Assembly (NCBI RefSeq): GCF_035083965.1
Contig: NC_089723.1
Location: forward strand, 3,286,001 to 3,350,000
Length of the DNA: 64,000 nt
DNA from: Branchiostoma lanceolatum
Lineage: Eukaryota; Chordata; Leptocardii; Amphioxiformes; Branchiostomatidae
Reading direction: 5' to 3'
The translations under genes and the position numbers were made by a program. Below the pieces are notes generated by a model. It worked only from the letters and a program-made list of their open reading frames with translations. It was not told the DNA's origin and did no database searches. This document shows, in pieces, positions 50,359 to 60,080 of the stretch (position 1 is the stretch's first letter; the number at the start of each line of letters is the position of its first letter).

Positions 50359-51428
50359 ATAATACATATCAGTGCAACTAATTGGGGATATATTGTGCAG
50401 ATTATTTTGTGTAACAATAGCATATACATATTGACTTGAATTTCTATTCTTCTAGAGAGACAGCTTACAGGCAACCTTCCCCCCCTACCCAACAAATAAG
50501 GACCTCACTTGCATAAATCACATCAGTTGACCACCTTCTCTTCCCAAAACACAAGTTGTCCAATGTATGAAAGTCTTGTCTTCACAAAAAGGATACTGTT
50601 CCACTTCCTCATAGATTATGTAAATGAGGCCCTCGTCTTCACATAACAAAATACAAGACCGAACGAAAACATATACCATGGATCCGAAATTGAATACATG
50701 AAAACATAAACATACATGGAAGGAAAAGGGAAGGGAGTGCAAATCAAGTAAATACGCCCAACTTGCCTGATTTCATCTCGTGAAGACGCTGCTCCAAGAC
50801 GTCCAAAATACTCTTCATTCCAACTGCCACAGTGATGTTCACTCGCTAGATAGTTTAATTAAAAGTCGTGATAATTAAAAGTAAGTAATCAAAGGAGTAA
50901 TCAAGTAATCAAAAGTAAGTAATAAGATGAATTAATGAGAGGCGGCTTAGTGGTCTGGTAATTTATATGAGTTGGCAATGAAATAGTTATTTGTGAAGAG
51001 GACGATGACAAAATTCAATTCTTTTTTTTTCTGATAGCCTTTTTCTGCTGGGCTAAGTAAAAGTACAATGTAACCAAATACGTAGTCCTGGACTAGTCAT
51101 CGTTCAATCTATACAATCATATAAATTTAACCACATTAATTTAAAACAGAATATGACTTATTAATCTTAATCATTATTCACTCAAATGCCTTACCCCTTC
51201 CACTTATGAATCACATATCTTTAGATTTTACTTCATAATTAAGTTGCACAAACTCTTTTGAAAGAGTCATTTATTGGCCACTGATTTTGTGTACTAGATA
51301 TGCTGTAGAGCTTTGCGGCCCATCTTAGCCAATAACTTTAATTTACATTCATTGGCTATTGCTCACTAAAGCAAGTTATGGAGAAAAAAATGTTCTATTG
51401 GCATATATCTGGGATGTAGATCATTTAT

Positions 51429-51497
51429 CTCGTCGACTTTGTGGAACCGAGTGTCGATAAACACCATCATAAAGATTTGTGCAGAGACCAGCCAATC
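51429..51497 (-). pseudogene. Truncated membrane-exon copy in TC4
   Basis: Reads [21 protein letters not shown], like the 3' half of a TC membrane exon, but the donor gtaaat is ataaat and the 5' half is replaced by unrelated sequence with inverted CCAAT motifs (agccaatcacg and its inverse, 51493-51590). A similar, more decayed arrangement is at 33461-33610 in TC2. Confidence 0.75.
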
Positions 51498-51603
51498 AGA
51501 CACTTCCCCTCCTGTTGCATTTGGGGAGTTACGGGCCAATCACGTAGCCTTTTGACAGAAGGCGGCGACGTGATTGGCTGGTGACGCCTGGCCAGCGTAA
51601 TGC

Positions 51604-51802
51604 TAGGGTCACATCTCCAACTGAGCCGGGGCCCGGCCGGGCTGTTTGAGAAAACAAAGAATGAAAAATGCAAATCAAGAATGTACATAGCGTATAGTTA
51701 GGAGAATTTTTTTTAAAGTTTCGTGTGTTTTATTGTCTTTTATGTCATAGTTTCGTTCCCACAAGCTGCCCGGCCGGGCCCCGGGTTGGAAATGTGACCC
51801 TA
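51604..51802. mobile_element. MITE of the 'gggtcacatttcc' family, copy 3
   Basis: Clean copy bounded by 'tagggtcacat' and its inverse; internal 'gccggggcccggccgggctg' blocks pair as a hairpin. It lies in the TC4 intron 3' of the membrane exon. Confidence 0.8.
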
Positions 51803-52202
51803 ACATAAAGCAGTAACGAGCACGGGATGCGGGCCGATATATATATACCCGGTACGCCGCAGCGGGCTTGGCATGAGAGGGCGATATCTTTGATCTCTAC
51901 AAATCATTTACCACATCCACGCTGTGGAGCCGAGCTTCCATGTACACCATCATGAAGACCTGCGCGCAGACCAGGGCAACTATGGCGACTGTAGTAGCGA
52001 TGCAGTGGCGGCGGGTGTAGATGACGTCACAGAAAGCACGGCTTGAGGCTACATGTATGGAAGATCCAAAAGTACCATGAATAGTTTCAGCGGTGATAGG
52101 AAAATATAAGGTTCTTGAAATTTGAATCTACATTGGTCAACCGGTGTAACCACCCTTCGGCGAAACACCCCAACTTCGCATTGGCTTCAAAACAGTTGTT
52201 AC

Positions 52203-52437
52203 CTTTGCTTTTGTCCACTGTTTGATGTAAGTAGACATGACGCCTCACGGAGGACGAATCGGCCTCTTCTTTCCTGTGAGAGGACGCTGCTTCCTCGTCC
52301 GGGTTGTTCTCGTAAACGTGGTATTCGCCGCCGTTTGAACATTGATGGCTGAAGGGGGGTGGGTGCGGCGGCCCGCTGGTTTGCCTGCCACCGGGCCCCG
52401 TGAGGGCGGTACGGCCAGGCTTTGCTTGCCCAGACAT
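52203..52437 (-). CDS. TC4 alternative first exon 4c
   Basis: Encodes 78 residues ([39 protein letters not shown]), donor aaa g|gtaac, phase 1. It lacks the 7-residue CTGDV segment of exon 2c. An octamer atgcaaat is at 52592-52599 without CACGTG. The frame is open upstream to an alternative Met at 52509 (MALFLLCVS), not conserved in exon 2c. Confidence 0.7.
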
Positions 52438-52784
52438 CGGGACATATCCCTGACGAGCGGTGAGGCCGCAGTCTTCAGCAATCGAGACGCATAGGAGAAA
52501 TAATGCCATGGTTAGTCTGAGAACGTCATGATTTGTTCCAACTGAGGTTAATCTTTTCAAGTTACGTATTACAATATGTTTCTCACTGTTTATGCAAATC
52601 AAGACACCAAAGTTGTCATATCACATTTATTTCACCTATACTTCGTCCTCTGAAAATCTGGTTGTGATTCGATAGGTAGTTTGTGAGTTACAGGAGCGAA
52701 AAGGGAGGGATCTCAAAATCCCCCTCCCCCGGTCCCAGGATGACCAAAAAAGGCCGGTCTGAATAGGGTTCAAACAGTTGTTAC

Positions 52785-53034
52785 CTGGGCTTTTGTCAGC
52801 TGTGTTTACGAAATAATGGCGCCTGGCGTCTCCTGCCGTCTCCGTGGACGATTCAGCCTGTTCCTGCCTAGGTGAGGCTGTTGCTTGCTCGTCTGGGGAG
52901 TTCTCATAAAAGTGGTCTTCATCGTCGCTTGCGTCGTCCTTGCGGACAGAAGGGAGTTGGCGGGGCGGCCCGCTGGTTTGAACACCGCCGGGCCCCACGA
53001 GGTCGGTATGGCCATGATCTGCTTGCCCAGACAT
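52785..53034 (-). CDS. TC4 alternative first exon 4b
   Basis: Encodes 83 residues: MSGQADHGHTDLVGPGG, HFYENSPDEQATASPR, ending [13 protein letters not shown]; donor cca g|gtaac. Upstream element at 53133-53160 keeps CACGTG only. Confidence 0.7.
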
Positions 53035-53923
53035 TTGCGCGCTGTACTGGCAGGCAGCGAGTCCGCAATCTTTAACAGTAAATAGGTATGAATATGATTA
53101 GTCTGTGGGCGTAAGAAGGCTATTATTGTTATGTACACGTGTTGCATTGAATGTTCTGAATGGTACATTTTTTTCGTCGAATAGTATGCTACGGTTGCTA
53201 TTTTTAACGTGGCATCGTGCTAAGGTATTTGGCTCAGAACCAAGAAGTCCCGGGTTCGATCCCATGACTTGCCCGATGTTGTCCCCTTGGGAAAGACAAT
53301 TTACACCCATACAAAATAGCCCCTTAAAATGTGTGTTAGTACAGACGATTTGATTTGTGACTTTTAAGTACATAAAGTACAGTACTGACTGGTTGATACT
53401 TCACAATCGACGATTATTTCAAACATGCGTGCATAAGGTAAGAGAAAATGTACGAATGGTTTATCTTACAATCATGGTTTGTATTAAGATACATGAGTTG
53501 AGGGCTACATTTGATAAAAACCATGAATAGAAATCAAGTTGTTCCTCACATACGAATGATACAAATTTGTATGCCTTTAGCGTTAGCTATCATAGACCTG
53601 TCATCACATATGTATACAAAATTCACATCACGACCAGTCATATACATTGGATATTTGTTGCAATTAAGATATTCTGTAACATTTAAAATAATCTCTCGAC
53701 GTAAACACTATTTTGTTACATGAATGTAACTAGCAATAAGATGGTGGATTCAACATACGATATACGATGACTCGGACTGTAACACAAAAAAGCATAGATA
53801 TTAAAAGATGGTCCTTGAAATTGAATAATATCCTAGAAATAGGAACTTTATTCATACATAGCTGTGTAGTTACCGGAATGTTGGCCAAGTTGTTGCACCG
53901 CGAATCGTATGTAAAATAGTTAC

Positions 53924-54140
53924 CTGAGAGTTCGTCCGTTGTGCGATATAAGTAGGCAAGATGACTTAGCCTGGCGTCCGCTGCACAAACTTTGGCAAGG
54001 GACGATTCGGTCTCTTCGTGGTCCTCATCGTCGCTTGGGCCGTCCTGGCGGACAGAAAGGGGTTGGCGCGGCGGCCTGCTAGTTTGCCCGCTGCCGGGCC
54101 CCGCGAGGCCGGTACGACCAGGCTTTGCTTGCCCATACAT
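53924..54140 (-). CDS. TC4 alternative first exon 4a
   Basis: Encodes 72 residues, shorter than its paralogues because the segment containing YENSPDEE is deleted (reads DDEDHEETESS). Start [10 protein letters not shown] at 54140; donor tca g|gtaac, phase 1. Confidence 0.68.
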
Positions 54141-54262
54141 TTTCACACTGTACTGGCAAGCAGCGAGTTCACAATATTTAACAGTAAGGACGTATAAATA
54201 CATGTATGAAAAATGATATTTTGATTAGTCCGAAGAAGTTGTTTTTTTAATCTTTTATGTAT

Positions 54263-54291
54263 GTACATGTGTTCTTTATACAAATGACAGG
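54263..54291 (-). promoter_or_regulatory. TC promoter-like element for exon 4a
   Basis: Degenerate: catgtg and octamer variant atacaaat. 123 bases upstream of the ATG. A second element with intact CACGTG is at 54427-54456. Confidence 0.5.
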
Positions 54292-54706
54292 CTTTGCTTG
54301 CCCAGACATTTTCTCTCTGTACTGCCAATCAAAAACTGCGCAGTCTTAACAGTAAAGACTGATAAATGTGACAAACAATACCATGATAAGTCCGAGGGAG
54401 TAATTTGTTTTTGTTCTTTCATGTATGAACACGTGCTTTGTGCATATGACGTGTTGGGAGTTGTATTTTATTTTCAAACGTTGTTTTTCGTAGAATGGTA
54501 GACTAATGTTTTGGGAAAAGCTGCCAATCCATGCTTTGAGGTACACACATCAAAGGTCGTTCAAAAGGCGCTTGGGTACTGATAAGTTAATGACAGCTTT
54601 TATGCGCATTGAGATTGCATGAACTGACCAGATGATACTTTACAATCAATAACTTCATAAATACATAAGTTCGGATTTTAAAAAAAACATTTCCATGTAA
54701 GAGGGG

Positions 54707-54910
54707 GGCAAAGTAATAGACAGAGAGGACAACAGACGCATCCGTTGGATTAAGAAGGCAGTATGGATCAGGAAGTCATCACCAGTGATGAACCGAGACG
54801 AGGGGGGATACAAGCTCAGCCACGTTTGGGATTACGTTCTCGCCGCAAAAGCGCCACCTACATCGGCTACTTATAGCGGTGAGAAGCAGTACTCCAGTCA
54901 GAAGCTCTGA
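54707..54910 (+). pseudogene. 3' fragment of a retroelement ORF
   Basis: A 67-codon frame reads VIDREDNRRIRWIKKAVW then MNRDEGGYKLSHVWD and stops. This resembles the extreme C-terminus seen in some eukaryotic retroelement (possibly Penelope-like or LINE) proteins; assignment is tentative. The 3' tail contains 'ctgacagacaccgaaacgtc'. It lies between the TC4 and TC5 units. Confidence 0.5.
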
Positions 54911-55408
54911 AGAAGGTGTCTGACAGACACCGAAACGTCAGCAGGTGAGATTCCTGGTTGTGAAAAAAAGAAACTCCAAACATCCTATGTTCTACCAACC
55001 TGATGAAATTATTTTTGGATGTCTTCATCTTATTTACATATCAATGAATAGTTTTTGGTTCAAAGCCTAGTGATCCACAAATGTCGTCCCGTCACTGACG
55101 AAGGGCTATGGCTGCTACCTGTAACGTCCGACCGTTATCAAAATCTATCCAGTTGCTTGAGTAACTATTTTTCTGGTGAATGATAACATTAACAAGGAAA
55201 TCTTTATTTCTTTAATCATTTAAGTTAGGTACATTTCGCCACTGGTGGTACTTTGAGATTTCAATAATTTCTCCAAGATTAACAATAGTACCATAACGGC
55301 TACACACTACGTCATCATCCTTGCCAAAGGTGGCTCCATCTGAAGACCTAAAGTCTTTCCTCCTGTGCTTGTAGGATGTGACTTGCAGTGACATCGCGAT
55401 GGCACAAT

Positions 55409-58400
55409 TTACCCACCACTATACTGAACTTTGACTTTTGACTGAACTTTGACTCTTGACCCACGGGGTCCAGGTGGCCCTGTCATCCCAGGAGATCCCC
55501 TTGACCCACGGGGCCCAGGACGCCCAGTTTCCCCGGGAGGGCCCACTGGACCGATCGGCCCAGTTTCACCGGGAGAGCCCGCTGGACCGATCGGTCCAGT
55601 TTCACCGGGAGGGCCCGCTGGCCCGATCGGTCCAGTTTCACCGGGAGAGCCCGTTGGCCCGATCGGTCCAGTTTCCCCGGGAGAGCCCGCTGGCCCGATC
55701 GGTCCAGTTTCACCGGGAGAGCCCGCTGGCCCGATCGGTCCAGTTTCCCCGGGAGAGCCCGCTGGCCCGATCGGTCCAGTTTCCCCGGGAGAGCCCGCTG
55801 GCCCGATCGGTCCAGTTTCACCGGGAGAACCCACTGGCCCAATTGGACCAATTTCCCCGGGAGTGCCCACTAGCCCAGGTGACCCATCTTTTCCTGGGGA
55901 TCCAACTGCTCCCTTTGGTCCTGGTGGCCCGACGCGACACATTCGACTCTCCAATCCACGACCAGCAGGGAAATCTGGAACATACAGGAACAGAATATAA
56001 TGTTCCCGAGTTCGAATCCCCCAGACGCCACCGATGTTGTGCCCTTGGGAAGGGCACTTTACGACTTTCCTCACTTCGCCCAGGTGTATAAAAAATTGTA
56101 TGTTGTTATCTGTTAGTGGCACTGTTAATTTAAGTTAGAAAAACTTGAGTGCAGTGCCACGTCGTCCTTGTCTGTCAGAATCCGAAGTAAAAAAAATATA
56201 TATATGATGGTGAAAAAAATCCACTCGTTTCTGTAAATTATAATTGGTCTGTGAGTAAATGCACAATTCTGTATGGTCCCAGGAAAAAATATCACATTTT
56301 GAACATTCCCTATATATATATGCTACATATGTTTACTTATCTATCAATCATGAGTATTATGTCATTGTATGGTGCATAACTACGCGGTGAATGTTTGCCG
56401 CAAAACATTCTGCGTTTGTTATAGCCAGAAAATGTACGCTAAAAATCTATCATGCATATAAATGTATATGGCGAACGCAGCACTATAATGTAAATATTCA
56501 GTGCAGTTTTCAGATCTGTTGGAGTACGCCAAAATGTCATTATCTGTCAGAAGACACGAAATTGCATTCGATACATATTTATGTTGCATATGTACAAATG
56601 ATTGGGCATATACTATAAAGAATTTCTACGAAATAGTTAATGGCTTAGTTTTGTTTATCTCCTCAAAGAATGAAAGCTTCGAGCCAATGAAACTTACCCT
56701 CCTTCAGGATCCTCTCGTGACGACGCTTCTCCAGGACGTTCAAGTTGCGGTTCAAGGCACCGACAGTGATGTTGACTAGCTAAATAGCAAAATATGGCGA
56801 AATTCAACCAAAGAAAACAAAGTAAAGGCGGACGAAAGCCTGGTTGTGGTCCTCTTTTGGAATGATCAAAAGGCCAAAAGGAACTATATTTGCCATTTAA
56901 CTATACAACTTTACAAGTGCAAACATTTCTATGACTATGACTAGTTGTTATGATAAACTGTGACTTGGGTACGATGCTAGAAAATGATTTGTAGATATCA
57001 TCATTAAGAAAATGATTGGTAGATATCATCATTTACCTCTTTGTGTTTGTTGAACTGATCATCGATATACAGCATCAGAACGACTTGCACAGTGACCAGG
57101 ATCACAACTGCGAGGGTAGCAGCGAAGTAGTGGCGGTGGTTGTGGATGAAATCACAGAAAGCACGGCGGCCGCTCACTCCACCACGATACACGGGGTCTG
57201 CAAACAAATATTAGATTATTATAACCTACAAGTGTAACTCCAGAATACACGGTGTCTTCTAGCAAATATTAGTCTTATTATAACATAAAAGTGTACTCAA
57301 AATCCACATTACATCCATCGCTGTCTGATCCTGTTATCGAAGTTGTTAGTAGTACGTTCACTTCACTCAAGAACAAAACATCGGATTACACGTTGTTGGC
57401 ATAGTAATGGCACAGCAATTACAGACTATATTACAAGTTTGGCATTAGGGCTGCACTGTATCTTCCTGTAAGTTGGTGACGAGGAGCAATGTTATTACAG
57501 CTAGCGTGTACAATAATTGTACAACGCATTTGTGGGGAGTTTTCACCATTCTTACATTGTGCAAATGCCTTTTTATGGCATCTAGAATGTTTTTGCGATA
57601 AAACTGACAGTAGTTTGCGACATGTACAATTTTGTTCACCATTGACGAAGGGCAAAAAAATCTGTTTTATTTCAAAATCAGGCCGAAATCAATGCGTGCG
57701 CTGATGTCATCCATAAAATTTACTTGCTGTGGCCGAAGGTTTAAGAAACAAAAACAGTTCTATTCTGGAATTTTCATAGATTGCAGCCAAAGAATTAAAA
57801 GTACAACTGGATGTCATCCCCTGTTTTATACGACACATCATGTCAACAACGCGAATACCTTCAATTTGCTGTCTGTCAAAAACAGCGTCGACAAGCGGTG
57901 TCTAAACCATCTCGCGGAAACCCAACAGGCGAATACCAATTATTGATTATTTATCCCTATTATTTAGTACTGAATTGTATAGTAGCATTAAATCCGGGAT
58001 AAACAAAGTTGTCGGGATAGCGGTATTGTGATGGTTTTAGAGTGTCTTTTTGGCGAAAATATGGGATAAAACCATCACAATGCCACCATCCCCGACAATT
58101 TTGTTTATCCCAGATTTAATGCTACTATACAATTCAGCACTTAATAAAAGGGATTGATAATCAAGTCTAAATGTAGAACCAAGAGATTAGATTTGTGCGG
58201 CCTTATCTGTGTCCGTTTCTTTGCGTAGGTCGACACGACGGCCGAAGTCTTCCACACAAACCCCAACAGGTGAATACTAGAAGATCCTAGAACCAATAAA
58301 TGACATCTGTTCGGTCTTACCTTTGGAAGTGCCCGGAAGTGACGTAGGGTGACACACCCCTGGCACGTACGGAATTTATCTACTCAAACACAAACAAGTG

Positions 58401-58716
58401 CATATTGTAGAACGAGAAATAACATTTAGGCAGTCTTACCTGTGGACGTGTCTTTTGTTGCTTGCCGACGTCTGCCTCGGCGTCTGAAGTCCTCGACGCA
58501 ACCCCCTGGCGGAGGGGAAACGGGGTGGGCTTCCTCGTACTCGTGCGAAGACGTCTCAAGCTCGGCGACCTCCTCGTCCCAATTTTCATAAGCGTGGTCT
58601 CCATCGTCGCTTGTGCCACCCTGGCGGACAGGAGGGGGTTGGCGCGGCGGCCTGCTGGTTTGCCAGCTGCCGGGCCCCGCGAGGGCGGTACGGCCAGGGT
58701 TTGCTCGCCCAGACAT
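55409..58716 (-). CDS. TC5: type II transmembrane collagen-like protein
   Basis: Exons 58716-58440, 57197-57037, 56779-56698, 55974-55409; 1086 bases, 361 aa, phases 1/0/1. The tail starts [12 protein letters not shown] and has [14 protein letters not shown], closely like TC1. Membrane exon: [14 protein letters not shown], helix [19 protein letters not shown], then KHKE. Coiled coil: [22 protein letters not shown] with a GT donor. The collagen exon starts [12 protein letters not shown] and contains about ten near-identical 12-residue units ([12 protein letters not shown]) encoded by 36-base repeats, then [20 protein letters not shown] and stop. TC1 and TC5 form one subtype; TC2-TC4 the other. 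Confidence 0.77.
55535..55845 (-). repeat. Homogenised 36-bp coding repeat in the TC5 collagen exon
   Basis: About nine tandem copies of a 36-base unit containing 'gatcggtccagtttcaccgg' on plus, differing at one to three positions. The uniformity even at synonymous sites points to recent expansion or gene conversion. Confidence 0.85.
57963..58143. mobile_element. Fold-back MITE
   Basis: Arms of about 80 bases start 'agtactgaattgtatagtag' and end with the inverse; inner 'gataaacaaagttgtcggg' also pairs. In the TC5 first intron. Confidence 0.85.
58195..58345 (-). pseudogene. Tandem copies of the TC5 first-exon 3' end
   Basis: Two blocks with donor-like ends near 58200 (ataagg, broken) and 58320 (gtaagacc), about 120 bases apart and 120 from the true donor at 58440. 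The first reads [16 protein letters not shown], echoing [19 protein letters not shown] of the true exon. Confidence 0.65.
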
Positions 58717-58838
58717 TTTCACACTATACTGGCAAGAAGCAAGTCCCCAATCTTTAACAGTAAAGACGTATAAATACATGACAAATGAGATCTTGATTAG
58801 TCCGACAACATAAGAAGGGTTTTTGTTCTTTTATGTAT

Positions 58839-58870
58839 GTACACGATGTGCTTTATGCAAATGACATGTT
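58839..58870 (-). promoter_or_regulatory. TC promoter-like element for TC5
   Basis: Octamer atgcaaat with cacgatgtg and TGACATG; 123 bases upstream of the ATG. An upstream second copy with intact CACGTG is at 59004-59032. Confidence 0.6.
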
Positions 58871-59284
58871 TTGCTTGCCCAGGCCTTTGCTCTCTGTACT
58901 GACAATCAAAGATTGCGCAGTCTTAACATTAAAGAGTTATAGATATGACAAATAATACCATTATTAGTCTGAGGGAGTAATGAGTTTTGGTTCTTTGGTG
59001 TATGAACACGTGCTTTATGCAAATGGCGTGTTGTGAATTGTACATTACTTTTCAAATGTTGTTTTTCGTCCAATGGTAGACTAACGTTTTAGAAAATCCG
59101 TCAATCTCTGCTTTGAGGTACAAACATCAAAAAGCCTTTCAAAGAGCGCCTAGTGACTGATAATGCAGAATGCTTCGGTCCCAATTAGAAAGAAGGGGCT
59201 GTTTTTTTGGCACTTTCGGGCGTGACACCTACGTGGGCCCATGGGACACCCTGCGGCTGCCGGGCTACTATGGGGCCTGGCCGG

Positions 59285-59695
59285 AAGCCTCTACCAGGCC
59301 CCGTCCTATCGCTGGGAAAATAGTAGAAATCGGCCGAGGTAGTCCGCTATACAGGGTAGTCCGCTATACAGTGAAGCTCCATTATCGATAATGGAGCTTC
59401 ACTGTATAGCGGACTACCCTGTATATGCTTGGGTCACATTTTCAATCCGGGGCCCGGCCGGGCTGTGTTTGAGAACAAAAAGTATGATATAAAAGACAGC
59501 AAAAACACAAAACGTACCAAAAATCACATTCAAGAGCATGGCTTGTGCATATTCATTAATATACATTTAAATTTGTCGTTTCCGCAAACAGCCCGGCCGG
59601 GTCCCGGCTGGTAAATGTGGCCCAAGCAATAGCGGACTACCTCGGCCGATTTCTACCATTTTCCCAGCGATAGGAAGGGGCCTAGGTAGAGGCTA
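59285..59695. mobile_element. Nested inverted-repeat structure
   Basis: Outer arms 59285-59352 and 59629-59695 (gcctctaccaggcccc... and inverse); an inner perfect hairpin at 59353-59425 (tagtccgctatacagtgaag...); and a 'gggtcacatttcc'-family MITE at 59427-59628. The 'tagcggactac' string occurs in both the inner hairpin and outer arms. Confidence 0.8.
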
Positions 59696-60080
59696 CCTGG
59701 CCGGGACCTCGAATCCTTCTAGCTCGGACTTGAATTATAGACCCCGTGAGGTCATCGTACGAGCAACTGGAGGTACCCCCCTCCCCCCACCCCATACCCG
59801 GCAGTCCACCTGGACAAATTTGTGGCTTCGGGGTCCGGCCAGGACTACAGCCCCGACGGGCATCCTGCTGAAACAAACTTCACAGCACGATTTTTGGCGA
59901 ATTTTTATTGTTATTTTTTAATCAAAAATTCGCAAAAAATCGTCATTTAAAAATATAAGCATACGCACGCACAATCCTTGATGTATTACTATCATGTACA
60001 TTCCTGCAAAGTTATATTGATAAACATCGAACGGGCGTGACCTTATAACCCTTGATGACGTAATCATGACGTCATACCAA

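Larger units (their letters stand above)
47188..54140 (-). pseudogene. TC4: transmembrane collagen-like gene with interrupted collagen exon
   Basis: First exons 54140-53924, 53034-52785 and 52437-52203; membrane exon 52048-51912 ([16 protein letters not shown], helix [19 protein letters not shown]); coiled coil 50845-50767 ([18 protein letters not shown] donor). The collagen exon starts at 48788 ([11 protein letters not shown]) but loses similarity near 48450 and resumes at about 47426, ending [14 protein letters not shown] and stop at 47188. The 1 kb between is foreign and brings a stop soon after the break. Upstream parts remain intact and in phase, so a truncated protein with about 38 Gly-X-Y triplets could still be made. 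Splicing out of the insertion cannot be excluded. Confidence 0.7.

Noticed and set aside
52437-52509. Signal peptide (MALFLLCVS...) before TC4 exon 4c
   Set aside because: The upstream Met is not in frame in the paralogous exon 2c because of a 4-base difference, and all other copies start at MSG/MYG; the proteins have a type II layout.
55449-56000. Long plus-strand open frames over the collagen exons (also 31206-31712, 39068-39706, 48464-48886)
   Set aside because: They are the complement of Gly-Pro codons (GGN CCN). The minus strand has strict Gly every third residue and correct splice sites; the plus frames break the Gly periodicity.
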